Part shown: in pieces, positions 10,970 through 30,935 of the stretch
Numbering within the stretch: position 1 is the stretch's first letter
Layout: every line of letters starts with the position of its first letter
Assembly: GCF_008831285.2 (NCBI RefSeq)
Contig: NC_045140.1
Span: 30,820,851 to 30,884,114, forward strand
Length of the DNA: 63,264 bases
Source of the DNA: Nymphaea colorata
Taxonomy: Eukaryota > Streptophyta > Magnoliopsida > Nymphaeales > Nymphaeaceae
Direction of reading: 5' to 3'
Position numbers and translations under genes: made by a program
Notes under the pieces: generated by a model
Databases searched by the model: none
Told to the model about the DNA's origin: nothing
Seen by the model: only the letters and a program-made list of their open reading frames with translations

Positions 10970-13926
10970 GCAAAAATCCCAAGGAAATGGAATACAAGTG
11001 CGGGTTACCCTTTACCAAAAACCTAGCTAAGGCTTATCCTACTACAATCAAACTAAAACCGGATGCGAGGCTTTACAAACGCGTTCGATACAAGAATCAC
11101 TCGCAACTCACTCACAAACCACAATCAAACCACGACTAACGAACAAACCACGCCCTTTCCCAAATAGGACGGCTAGGCCCGCGGTGGTCGTGTCTTTGGC
11201 CTATGGCCTCCGAGGTACCACGAGACGGACGATGGGTCTAAACCCGGGCTAAAACAGCAATAAGCAAACTAACAAGTCCCTAATGCAAAAGCAAATACTC
11301 CCACCCGAAACTACAAGGGGGTTAAGGAGATGATACCGGCCAAGGTGATTCCTTGGCTGTCCGAGAGGAATCCGAGGCTAAGGCCGTGCCTCGGATATTG
11401 CAGCTACGGATCAAAGAAGTCTGCTTGAGGTGAGCCTCCTCGAAGCTTGCTGCAAGGGCTGAAGACCGGCGGGGAGCGCACGGCCTGTCTGCCGCTGGAC
11501 GCCGACGATACTGGCGTAGAGAGAGAGCCGGCCAAGATGGCTTCGGCCGACGCTGGCCGCGTGACGGGTGTCGACGGCACAGACGGAAGGACGGCGGGAA
11601 GCGCGCGTCTGAGTGCGTCGGTGCCGCTGCTGCTGCTACACGTACTCCGGCAGAGTGACGAGGGGGGCGAGTGCCTGGAGCGGCAGCGCCTACCTGCCTT
11701 CCTTCGGGTGTGGCTCGGCCACGGACGTCGGCTGGGTGCCGGCGGAAGGGGGTCGACCACGGGGCGGTCGACGTATCAGCTACACCTAATCCTAACTAAG
11801 GCACGGCTGGGCTTGGTTACGACTGGGCTCTAGGTAGGTGGGTCGGTCTGGTCAAGAGAGGTTAAGGTCGGGGAAGGCCGAGGGAGAGATGAGGTTTAGG
11901 AGGGGTGTTAGAGTTTCTAACTAAGAGGGTAGGCTAATTCGGGTCGGCTAGGGCTGAGCCTACGCTCGGGGAAGTTGGCCAAGAGAGACCGAGTGCGGTA
12001 GTGGGTTCTAGAAGGTAGGTTGACTACTGGACCAAGTGATGGGTCCGGGTGAAGTGGGTTCGGGCAATCTCGAGGTAGGCTCGAGATGACTAGGGTTAGG
12101 TCAAGCTGGAGGGTTGACCTAGTGGGCTAAGACTGAAAGTCAGAGGGTTGACTAAGTCCTAAGGTCAAGTGGGTTCGGTTCAAGTGTGGGTAGTGAACTC
12201 CTAGGTTTGACGACGCGTGAGGTTGACCTAGCTAGGTGGGCTCGGGCTTGGCGGTCTAGCCAAGTGAGTGCGTCGGGTCTTGCCACGTGGCAAGATCAAC
12301 GGTCAAGGGTAGCTCGCTAGGGGAAAGGCTAGCGAGTAAGAGGAAGGTGGCGATCACTTTCCTAGAAGGTAGGAAGGAGATCGTCGGGGATTGCCAAAGG
12401 GTTTCGGCAAGGGGGCGAGGTGGCACTCGAGGGATCTCGAGTTCTCTCTCTCTAACTAGATGGGTGACACGTGGAGGAGATAAGCGGTGGAGGAGGACTG
12501 CGGTTTAGGGTTGAGATGGAGGTAGAAGAGATAGGCGAGAAAACGGGAAAGGGGAGCGCGCGGCTAGGGACTTGCCAAAACGCTCGGGTGTAGGTGGCAC
12601 GCGGTTTGGTGAGGTGGCAGCCGCGTGGACTGGGCGAGGCTCCAAGTGGGACCTGGTGGGACAGGTGGCAGACACGTAGGCGGATGACTGGGCGCGAGAT
12701 GGCTGAGATGCGGACAGGTGGCGCGATGGAGGGCTGAGGCGTTAGGGTTTGACGCAAGGGAAAATATGCCAAAAAGGAAGGTGGCGGAGGTGACAAGTGC
12801 GAGATGGGAGCTCGTGATCCAAGAGGGATTCTCGGAGGGGACTAGGTTAGCTGGTGAGGACAGATGGCAAGCTACGAGGACAAGGTAAGAAGCGGGTTAA
12901 CAGATGTGGGACACGTGTAGAAACGGAGGGCCAGGATGCGCGGTAGGGAGACTTACCAAATCGGGACCGGCGGCCAAGGAAGACGCGGTTCTTCACGCGC
13001 CGCGGCTAGGGTTAGCTCCTCGTCCAAATGACGCTGGTGCCCTTCTCGAATCTGCAGGGGCCTTCGGTGGCGGAGGGGCAGGACTGTCCTTCACGCCGGG
13101 AACAATGGTTGACGCCGGAAGTTGCAGCGGCGTCTTAGCTCCGACCAGATTTCCGGCCGAGGCGATTTATATCTTCTCACGAGCCGAATTTGCCCAAATT
13201 TGACTATGTTGATCAGCACGAAGAGGCGATTCCAATGAAGTGGTTTAGAGGCCCAAACCTCGATATTGAACCGTGATTTTGAGTCCTTCAAGCCGCTGGA
13301 TTTCTTGCCAACTTCAATTTGGAGCCGACGGTGGAAATGATCTTTTTGTTGAGGCAGCCGTCGTGAACCGTGAGGGGTGGCTTGGGTTGGTTCCTACGGA
13401 TAGAAAACCGATTCCAAGCGGGGAAGAGAGCGCACCAAGGGAGGGGCACCGTAGATCCTCAAACCAGTCACTCGGGTATGCCGAGCAAGGGGCCTAGGTC
13501 GCGGGTGAGGCTCCGGAAGCGAACAACTCCAAGCCGAGTGGAAGAGTTCAATGATCCGAGTACTAACCTTGTTAAGCCGTCGAATCGAAGCCTTGGGGAC
13601 TTCGATCTTCTCTTGTGCCGAACTCAGCCTTTCTTCTCCTTCATGTTCAAGGGGAAGGCACCAATGTTCGGGCTGTTGATCTTCGTTGTAGAGGCAAGCG
13701 TGGACGAGGAGGGATCACCGCCGGTGGGAGGGGATCCGCCTTGTTTTTCTTCCTTGAGGCCGAGGTCTACACGGACGGCGGGGGCAAGGGGATTCGGGTG
13801 GAGACACTCCTAACTCGGGTAGAGAGAGGGGGTCGAAGAGATGGAGTCCTCGAAGAGGAGAGAGAGCCAAAACTCGCAATGAGCCAAAATTCAATTTCTT
13901 AGATTATTTTACAAAGGATCCAATAC

Positions 13927-13934
13927 AATATATA
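13927..13934 (-). promoter_or_regulatory. TATA-like box, element B 3' LTR
   Basis: TATATATT on the minus strand about 600 bp inside the LTR; the 5' LTR copy is at 23040-23047. Its position matches the TATA box of family I. Confidence 0.55.
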
Positions 13935-14537
13935 CAAAGTGAAAATGATCCGGGATTAACACGCGCGGATCCAAACCCAAAGTCTAAAAAGCTCAAGGCG
14001 CTCGGCACAACCTGCCGGCTTAGGTCTCTACTTCAAATCCATAAGGCGCTAAGTAAAATGAGTTAATAGAAATGAATACGAAATGTTAAAAACGCCTAAG
14101 TACTAAAACGACTCCTTGAACCTTGCGAGCCCAAGGAGGGGGACCTCGTGAGGGTAAGCGCCCTCACTTCACATTTGGAGTATAAGGGCTCGGTCTGGTT
14201 GACCGAGCCGTTTGCTTAAGACCCTTGGTCTTAGACGACCTCGCGGGTTGAGCAAGTCGAACTCGATTTGGGTGCGTCTAGCCTACGCTCGGTGAGTTCT
14301 AAAACTGGTTCAGTACGACCCTGAGGTTCATCCTGTTCAAGCACCGTTGTGGACTTGGCTGCTCCTCCCGCTCCTCCCACTGCAACCTGACCGGGTGCTT
14401 CGTTAGCCTCCTTGGGATCTTCTTTGGCTAAGTACTGCAAGGACCGAGCCCATAAATCTGACACTCTCCTTCCTCTAGTGCTTGGCTCGGGCTGTTCAGC
14501 CTCGCCTGGGTCTGGACCATCTGGTAGGTCCGTAACA

Positions 14538-14551
14538 GATTCCCCCTCCCT
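14538..14551 (-). other. Element B polypurine tract
   Basis: AGGGAGGGGGAATC on the minus strand abuts the TGTTACGG start of the 3' LTR. E has the same G-rich tract. Confidence 0.8.
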
Positions 14552-14556
14552 ACCTT

Positions 14557-14574
14557 GCGCTTGTCCTCGAGCGC
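14557..14574 (-). other. PPT-proximal hairpin, element B
   Basis: GCGCTTG / CGAGCGC around a 4-nt loop, with one C-A mismatch on the RNA strand. It lies in the same place as the GAGCTTG/CAAGCTC hairpin of A, C and D, with the second stem pair changed from A-T to C-G. Confidence 0.5.
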
Positions 14575-17500
14575 TGGAAGAGGGAAAACGATGAGCCACT
14601 GACCCAAATTCTTCCCAAGAGGTTCCTTGGTCGGGGCCTTCCCACTCGACCAATACTTCATGCCTTGTTCTGCCTTGCCTTCTCGTATATCTGTGCTTTA
14701 AAATTCTGTAAGGCGTCGGCAACTGGTCCGACACATGTTCCACGGTAGTCGGTATCTCGCCTTGATGTGGTTTCAAGCGAGAGACATGAAACACAGGGTG
14801 GACTTGTGCCTCTCTGGGCAATCCCAATCGGTATGCGGCCTTGCCAACTTTCTGTAATATGGGATATGGCCCATAGTAACGCGGCAGAAGTTTCGAGTAT
14901 GGCTGCCCCATTAGAGACTTCTGCTTCAGAGGAAGCCTCTTCAACCATACGTACTGCCCTTCTTCGAATTCTCGGTCTTGTCTACCTTTATCGTAGACTT
15001 GCTTCATTCGATTCTGCGCTTTAATCAAATTCTGTTTTAAGGAGTTAAGGACCTCCTCTCTGGTGCGCAGTTCGCAGTCCACATTATCCTCTAAGGTGCT
15101 ACCTCCTTCATAAGTTGGAATGGCTGGAGGTGGAAAACCGTAGACTGCCTCATAGGGAGTCATCCCTGCCGACGAGTGCCAACTCGTGTTGTAAGACCAC
15201 TCGGCCCAGGGTAAGTATTTGACCCATGAATTAGGTCTTTCTCCCGCGAAGCATCTGAGATAAGTCTCGAGAGACCGATTCACAATCTCGCTTTGCCCGT
15301 CGGTTTGCGGGTGATGGGCAGTGCTGAACCGAAGTTCTGTACCTAACGTCTTCATATACTCCATCCAGAACGCGCTCATAAAAATAGAGTCTCTGTCACA
15401 GATGATCGTCTGAGGCATCCCGTGGAGTTTTCCAACGTACTCCTGGAAGACGTGGGCCACCATTGGCCCTTGGTACAGCCGTGGCAATGGTGCAAAGTGG
15501 CTGTATTTAGACAGCCTATCAACCACAACTAGTATTGCCTCTTTTCCTTCTGAGCGAGGCATAGCATCAATGAAATCCATGGTGATATCCGTCCATGGTC
15601 TTGTAGGAATTGGGAGTGGATTTAGGTGACCTGGAGGCTTGATTGCCTCGTATTTCTCCCTTTGGCAAATCTTGCACTGACAGATGTATCTTTGCACATC
15701 GGCCTTCAGTCCTCGCCACCAGAACTGGGCCTTGACTCTACTCACGGTCTTAGCGACCCCTTCGTGTCCTGCAGCAGGCGAGTCATGGAAATGCTGCAGA
15801 AGCTCTCGTTTCAGCTCTGAATTAGGAGGGACAACAGCCCGACCCTTCCTAAAAAGAAGATCCCCTTTAACTGAATGTAAAGGGATGGAACCCGGATTCT
15901 GCTTTTCTGCAGCCTTAAGTAATTTGGTCGATTGGTCATTATCTTGATCGTTGGCCAATCGTACCCATCAGTTGGTTTCCACCACTGACAGTGTCATGAA
16001 TTGTTCGGTAAGGCGTGATAGGGAATCAGCTGCCTTATTTTCAGGACCTTTCTTGTATTCGATCTCGAAATCGTACCCCAAAAGCTTAGCTAACCAGCGT
16101 TGTTGTGTGGGGGTGGATACACGTTGCTTAAGCATGTATCTCAAACTGTTCTGATCGGTCCTTACTATGAATCTGCGTCCAATCAGATAGGGACGCCATT
16201 TCTCCACCGCAATGACAATAGCAAGCAATTCCTTCTCATACGTTGAGAGAGGTTTCGCCCTACTGGTTAGGGCCTTCGACATGTATGCGATGGGATGACC
16301 CTCTTGGCCGAGTACGGCCCCAACGCCAACTTCACATGCATCGGTTTCAATGGTAAAGGTCTTAGTGAAGTCGGGGAGTGTCAAAACTGGAGCGGTCATC
16401 AAGGCCGATTTGAGTTTGTCAAATGCGACCCTAGATTTCTCTGTCCACTAAAAAGCCCCCTTTTTTAGCATTTGTGTAAGAGGTTGAGCGATAATTCCAT
16501 ATCCTTGTATGAACCTCCTATAATAACCTGTAAGTCCAAGGAAGCCTCGTAGACCTTTCAGATCTTTGGGCAGTGGCCATTTCTCCATGGCTTGCAATTT
16601 TTTTTGGGTCTGCCCGAACCCCTTCTCGCGACACAATGTGCCCGAGATACCCTATGGAAGATTGTCCAAAGCTACACTTGGACATCTTCGCAAAAAGCTG
16701 ATGTTCCTTCAATATGCTTAGCGTTATGCTCAGGTGTTCCCGATGCTTTTCCTCACTCTGGCTGTAGATGAGGATGTCGTCAAAGAAGACCAAAATAAAA
16801 CTGCGTAGGTGCTCCCGAAATACGTCGTTCATGCACCTCTGAAAGGTGGCTGGTGCGTTTGTTAACCCAAACGGCATTACTAAGAATTCGTAATGCCCAT
16901 CGTGAGTACGGAAAGCAGTCTTAGAGATATCTTCGTCTTGCATTCTTATTTGGTGATAGCCGGCGCGAAGGTCTATCTTTGAAAAGATTGTGGCGCCGGC
17001 GAGCTCATCCAACAACTCATCTATAACCGGTATCGGTTGCCGATCCTTGACGGTCACCTCGTTTAATGCTCTGTAGTCTATACAAAATCTCCATGTTTTG
17101 TCTTTCTTCTTCACCAAAAGGACTGGAGAAGAGAACGGACTACAGCTCGGACGGATGATACCATCATGGAGCATCTCTTTTACGAGGCGTTCAATTTCCG
17201 CCTTCTGACTATGCCCATACCGATAAGGCCTGACGTTTACAGGCTCAGCTCCTTGCGTGAGTACTATGCGGTGGTCATAGGCCCTTTGAGGAGGTAGGCC
17301 TTTCGGTTCCGCAAATATCTCGGGAAACTCATTCAACACATTCTGAATTGAGGGTGGGATCGGTTCTTCAATTGTCTCATCCGACCCTGGAACATCTGTA
17401 GCTAGTGTAAGGACCCAGCAAGCGGGCTGCTCCTGGTCGATGCAACGCAGGGCGGCCTTAGGACTTGTCGTGCTGGCTAGCCCTTGCAACGTGATGGGCT

Positions 17501-19376
17501 CTCCATCACCCTCTGGGATAAACGTCATTGTAAAATTTTTGACGTCCCAGTGTATGTCTTTCCACGCCAAGAACCATGACATGCCAAGAACGAGGTCAAC
17601 GCCATCCAAGGGTATGACGAGAGAGTCAACCTTGAAGGTTCTCTTCTTGATGGCGACCTCCATATCCTTAACCTCGTGCATGCACTTCAGCCGGTGGCCC
17701 CCTCCCACGACAATAGTTTGGGGTTTACTTGGTTGCAAGGCAACATCGCATCTTTGAGCCGCTTCCTCGGTTAGGAAGTTATTCGTTGCTCCACAATCAA
17801 GCAAAATCAAAACCTTTTGCCCGTTGATACGCCCAAATACTCGCATGGCGTTGGGCTTGTGGGGGTCTTGCATTGTATGAAGAGACTCACCCTCCTCGGG
17901 TTTGCCTTCGGCTTTTGGAGTCTCCTCTTTCTTCGCTTCTGCCTTTTCCGGCCTCTTGGCCTTTCTCTTTGTTCTCACCTCTTTCTCAGAAGAGGAGCTA
18001 GAGCTGGAAGGTGAACTCGAGGATGAGTCACTATCCGAGCTGCTGCTGTATTCGGGATCACTAACCACCATCACATGGAAGAAGGATTTACATTGATGGT
18101 TCTTGTCCCATTTGGCCTCACAACGATAGCATAAGCCTTTTCGTCTATACTCTTCAATTTGCTTCGGTGTGAGGTAGCGGGTAGGGGGGTTCCTACCAGA
18201 TCTTGTATCGGCCCTGAACTCCCGTCGAGGTGGGTAGGGAGTTGATTCATTACCCCTGGGCCGTGAGCTAGAAGAGAACGCCGGTTTCTTCTTCTGCTTG
18301 TCAAATTTGCGAGTCCTTTTTAAGGCTCGCTTCTCCTCTAGGCGCTCTTCACATATTCGCGCCATGGCAAAACATTCTTCGAGGGTGTCATAGTTCTGGA
18401 CTTTCATTTCGAGGACCACCTCTTGTTTTAATCCACCTTTGAAGGCTCCAATAAGCGCCTTCTCGGTCCATTGGACTCGGCTAGCCAAACGGATGAACTC
18501 TTTGTGGTAGGCTGGCACGGTCGTTCTTTGGACTAACTTCTTCAAGTCTTCGTCGTAGTCCAAATAGGTGGATTCACCGAATCGGAGTTGGAAGCTCGCT
18601 TTGAACTTCTCCCAAGTTGGATCTCTAGTTTTATGGTCAAACCAGAGATACTGGGTAGTGGCCTCGCCTGTGGTATTGGCGGCCGCTATCTCTATCCATT
18701 CCTCATCCGGGATACGGTGGCAAACAAAGTAACGCTCTGCCATGAAGAGCCACTCTCGTAGACCTTCCCCATTAAACTTCGGAAACTCATATCTAACCGT
18801 GGGGGTTCTTCTCTCTTCTTGACGAGAGCTGGTTCTTCTTCGTTCTCTTTGAGGAGATTCACCCTCCTCTCCTTCCGAGCCATAAAAGCTTCGGCTTTGG
18901 CTATGATTTCCAATGCGTTGCTGTTGGAAGGAACTTCGCATCTCTTGTTGAGTGCGATCCGGCGGTGGGTGCATTCTGCCCCTTCCGGTACCTTCACGAG
19001 GGGTGCCTAAATGTGAAGCGTCATGTGTATCCGCTTCCACATATCTGCCCTTGCCCTTGTCTCGACCTGATGTGGAGGGGTCCGAGGTGGGTCGATCTGT
19101 ACCAATGTTGAGGTGGGCTGTAATCGCTTTAAGCATGCCCTTCATCTCATTGGTTTCACGTTGTTGTTCCTCCTCTCTACGGATGGCCTCATTTCTTCGT
19201 TGCTGGTACATGTTGTGCATCTCTCTTTTCCAGCGGTTAAAGTCCCGCTCTAGTTGTAGGATGCGACCGGCAAGGGGTTCTTGAATCTCTACGGATTCAG
19301 AGGGATGAGGTGCCTCGGTTTGGCCCTCATCGGCGGTGCCTTCCTCAACGTTGAGGTTCTTCTTTGATTTGGCCAT

Positions 19377-19930
19377 TTGGATGGCTTGAAACCGCCAAGG
19401 CAACACTGTAACGATACCTAGACTACGCTGACCTAAAAGTCCAAAATCTGAAAAACTGCCACTCTTAAACTACGCTGGCCTAACTAGACTGAATCTGCCC
19501 TCTGCACGCTGCCGCTGCCGCTGATGCCGCGTGCGTTCTAAGGCAAGGGAGACGGGTTGGCCCGCCTACTGCCGCGCTACGCCTTAGCGCCTTGGCAGTC
19601 CCGCTTCGCTCTCGGCCGGGCTCAAGGAGCCTAAATCGCCACACCCGCCTGGTGTCTCGGCGACGCACCTCAAGCTTGGCTACCCTCGGGTGTACAAGGC
19701 GTACAGCCCTACACTTGCTAAAAGAGAGCAAGCGAAGCCTAGAACTACAGTATTATACGGGACCTGTGAATACTAGAAGACCGAAACTGACCACTGACAG
19801 AAAACCGAAATACCAACAAGAAAACCACTGCCTAATCTGCACTCTGACAAGAAAACCGAACAAGCTGCCTTTGGTGAAGCCGATTCTTCAGTCTTCGGCT
19901 GCTCAAACAAACGAAATATACCCCAAGGTA
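19377..19930 (-). other. Element B untranslated leader between primer site and gag
   Basis: About 550 bp with no convincing coding sequence. It contains a GC-rich block (about 19540-19710) homologous to the leaders of E (about 61430-61590) and D (about 33700-33880), including the hairpin at 19688-19709. This is where retroelement packaging signals usually lie; that role is inferred. Confidence 0.7.
19688..19709 (-). other. Leader hairpin, element B
   Basis: GGGT-GTAC, loop AAGGC, GTAC-A-(G)-CCC. The matching hairpins in E (61569-61590) and D (33856-33879) keep the 5-nt loop and the pairing but change two stem pairs on both sides. Confidence 0.6.
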
Positions 19931-19942
19931 GCTCTGATACCA
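19931..19942 (-). other. Element B primer-binding site
   Basis: Perfect reverse complement of TGGTATCAGAGC (initiator-Met tRNA), two bases inside the 5' LTR end. Confidence 0.92.
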
Positions 19943-19944
19943 AT

Positions 19945-27626
<7,682 letters not shown>

Positions 27627-27724
27627 CCGACCAAAGTCTGAAGCCGACGGCCGTGCCTACCCCCAAGATCACCTTGGACCAACCAGAAGACTTTCCTAGG
27701 ACAAATAAAACAATGACACTACCC

Positions 27725-27744
27725 AGTCGGACAGGACCCCGACT
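27725..27744 (-). other. U5 hairpin, element D 3' LTR
   Basis: AGTCGG, loop ACAGGACC, CCGACT, identical to A and C. The 5' LTR copy is at 34514-34533. Confidence 0.6.
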
Positions 27745-30700
27745 TAAAAATCCCAAATAGGCAGCGGAATACAAGAATAGCTAATCCCAAACCCAAGCAA
27801 ATCCTACTACAATTGACTAAAAGCTGTGAGGCTAGTACAAGCGGAAGCGATACATTTGATAAAATCTCAAAACTCACTCAACAAACCATCAAACCAAACC
27901 TAATCGAATCAAACCACACCCGCCCGTAGGAGGCTAATGTCGGCACGAGGTCGTGTCCTTGGCGCAGTGCTGTGGAGGTCCCTCTATGCACAACGACGAC
28001 CCCAAGGTCGGGCTGAAATCAAAATGCAGAAATAAAATGCTACCACCCTCGAGTCTAAAGAGAAGGGTAGGGTGTACCGGCCAAGGCTAGCTTGGCGAAG
28101 CAACCACACGCCTCGAGGTGAGATTCCACACTCGAGGACTAACAGCAACACAAGAGGAGAGAACGGCGTAGGGCTGTGGCTCCAATGATGAAGACGCCGG
28201 TCGGTGGATTAGAGCGCTCCAAGGGTCGCGCGATTGAGGAATCTCCTTGCTGAAATCACCTAGGAGCTCTCCATACACTTGCTGGCTGACTTGGGGACCT
28301 GCTAGGATCCACGCCGGAAGGTTGCCGGAAAAGTAGCAGAGGTGGCCGGCGGCGGCCTGAGGATGCCGGAGATGGCTGGGGCAAGACCCGCCGGTTCCAA
28401 GACTCTCAAGGATGCACTAGGCGGACTTCCTTGTGGACTAGGGTTGGAACCAACTAGGTGCGGGTCTTGGGCAGGGTGAGCTCGGACCAGGTGGGACCAG
28501 GTGGGCCCGGGCTAGGTTCGGCCAATGAGCTGGGTCAATGAAAGGTTAGGCAAGGTGGGTCCTAAGGTTCAAATCCTAGGTTGACCTAGTGAAGGGAAGG
28601 GCCTAAATCGTGGGTTCCTACAAAGTAGCTAGGGTAGGTTTAGGCTGCTCGGTTTGAGGAAATGGGAATGGTAAGGGGGAATGGGGTGCAGTAACTTGAG
28701 GTAACTCAAGTGTGAACTAGGATAAAAACGGATGAGAGAAATTGGGGCTGAGGATTATGGAGGATATTCCCCAAGGGAATCGTTCTCCAAGATGCTAGGC
28801 GAGGTGGCACTTCTAGAAGGGCTATCTCCCAAGTAAGTAGGAGAGAGGCTAGGGATTCGGTGAGGTGTCTAGGTGAGGTGGCTGGTGGGTTGCTGAGGTG
28901 TGTGGCTGGGAGAGTTCCTAGCTAAAGTGGAAGATAGGTGGCAGGTACGTAGAGGCTATCTCCTAGATGTTAGGAGAGAGGATAGGAAAGGTGGTGAGGT
29001 GTCTAGCTAGGTGGCGCAACAAATGTGGGGAGATTGACTTGAGTGATGAGGTGTCTAGCTAGGTGGCACAACAAATGTGGGGAGATGGACTTGGGTGATG
29101 AGGTGGAGGGCGAGCTGGAGGGGAGAGACTTCTAAAATCTTCTAGAAAGGACACTTGGCTGGAGGAGAAAGAGCTAGATCGTACACTATTGGAGATCAAT
29201 CCTAGCTACTCAATCTTCCCCTTGATCTTCTCACCAAATGGTGGGTGATCCACCAAATGTGGAAAAGAGAGTGGAGGGGGATGACGAGCTGGCTTCTCTC
29301 TCTTTCAAGCTACCTTCTAAGTCAACAGGATTCTGCCACGTGTCAAGATGAGAGGTCAAAATTAAACAAGAGAAAACACTCACCAAATTGGAAAATCGGC
29401 TAGGGTTTCCCAAGCTCGCTGGCGGTAGGACTTTTCCCCAAATGTTGGCCGGTTTTTCCCAATTCTCACCAAGAACGCCTAAGGCAGCTGAGATCTGCTA
29501 AGTACAGCAAGAGTGGACGGATTTGGCTTGCTGTCCTCTGCCGGAGTTCGCCGGAAAACCCCAAATGTTAACCGGAAATAATGCAGCGGTGGCCGGATGC
29601 CCAAATGTATGCCGGAAAATTTCAGAATTCTCGCTAGAATGTAATTTTTCGATTTCTTTCTTGGGCGGATTCTCTTCTATTCTTTTCTTCCTTTTCTTTT
29701 CTCTTTTCTTTTCGGTTTCATGCCCTTTTCTTTCTTCTTTTTCTGGTTTTTCTAACGAGATTTTCAGAACCAGGCCATGGCTGATTTTGATATCAATGCC
29801 ACGGTTCAAACTATGTATTTGGAGCTCGAAATCAAGGGAATCTACGAAATTAACTAAGGGGAACGTGGGTGACTCGTAAGGAGCACTTTAAAATCAATTT
29901 CCATAGTGGAAAGGGGAAGAACACTGGCTGGAATACCAGCAAACTCCTCCCTTCTAAGCAGAACTCGATTCCAAAGTACAACAACGGCGTTGCACCCCCT
30001 TTCTTCCTCGTTAAGGTCGCTTACCTCTTGGATTCGATGGTGGATGACTGTCTTCTTCCTCTAGTCGCCTAGATTGAAGAAGACCTTCCCTGCTGGAGCC
30101 GTGGCCTCTAACCTCGCTGGTGGAAGAGCTTGGCTGCACCGTGGCTCCTTGGATCGAAGTGGGGAAAACCGGGAGGAAGAGCTGCCTTGCGCCAAACGTT
30201 TGGGAGCTCCTAGCCGATCAATCCTTTGGCCGAGTGAAGGAGAAGAAGAAGAGAGATCGAGGAGAAGAAGAAGAAGCCGCGGGATTGAGATCTTGACCTC
30301 GGTGTTGCAGCAATGGCTGCTGCTTTCTGCCTAAGCTACAGAACCAAGGACGAGAGAGGAAGGCATAGAGGAGGAGAAGAATTCGTCTAAGGGAGAGGAG
30401 AGAACTCGAGAGGAGGAGAGAGAGCCGGATTTCACTAATGAATCAAATTTCCTTCCAATGCATAATCATTCTCTCCAAAACAAAGGAGTACAATGTATTA
30501 ATAGTGCTGAATCAAAAGTGGATCTAAACATGTGATCCAACCCTCAAAAACGGAATCCAAAACGGAATTGAATCCAAAGCAAATGCGCACACTAAAACTT
30601 AACTAAAAACGCATAAAACACTCTCGAGACTTAAAGTCATATTCCTAGAGCCGGTCCTCCTCTAGCCCGCGTGTGCTTGGACTCGACTTGGACCACGAAT

Positions 30701-30935
30701 TGCCTAGGCTCGCCCTAGGCTGACCCTAAGTGACAGGGTTTAGCGAAGACCTAGGCTGGACTAGACCGGACTTGGACTCAACCCACCGCCTTGGTATTCA
30801 AGAGCCTTGCTTAGAGTCGTTGCCTCTCCTCCCGCTCCTCCCTCGGCTTCGATTCTAAGCTGACCATGATCAGTTTGTAAGGTCTGCACCTGCTGTACTG
30901 CGTCTCCTATTCCTCCTTCTTGACCCGTTCTTGGG

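Larger units (their letters stand above)
10831..14537 (-). repeat. Element B 3' LTR (3707 bp)
   Basis: Direct repeat of 19945-23650. It starts TGTTACGG at 14537 (minus strand) and ends CCTAACA at 10831. It encodes the last 101 residues of pol (14231-14535), then a TATA-like box at 13927-13934, then about 3.1 kb of R-U5. That region contains the U5 hairpin at 10952-10969, a short GGCC hairpin at 11208-11218 and a cluster of W-box-like TTGAC cores at about 12000-12260. The 128-codon and 147-codon frames in it are not conserved in E or S1 and are not called as genes. Confidence 0.95.
14231..19376 (-). pseudogene. Element B gag-pol polyprotein, one frameshift and two stops
   Basis: Gag starts at 19376 (MAKSKK). 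Open segments: 19376-16518 (gag, protease, most of RT), 16636-15968 (RT end and RNase H, with a TAG at 16448-16450), and 15958-14231 (integrase, chromodomain, tail) after a TGA at 15968-15970. The frameshift lies at a T8 run, 16598-16605 (A8 on the coding strand), where the homologous frame expects seven. In the first segment, numbered from 19406: gag core about 205-350, zinc knuckle C427-C430-H437-C439, a Ser-rich stretch at 454-473, protease at 535-540, RT FFDD at about 874-877. The protease motif is DCG instead of DSG (S538 to C). The last segment has the integrase H-H-C-C finger, the D-D-E core and a chromodomain. The final 101 residues are LTR-encoded. Confidence 0.92.

Noticed and set aside
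11447-11833. Open frames of 60-150 codons inside LTR R-U5 regions, repeated in both LTRs
   Set aside because: They recur only because the LTR is duplicated; counterparts are not conserved in frame between B, E and S1 or between A and D, and no domain is recognisable.
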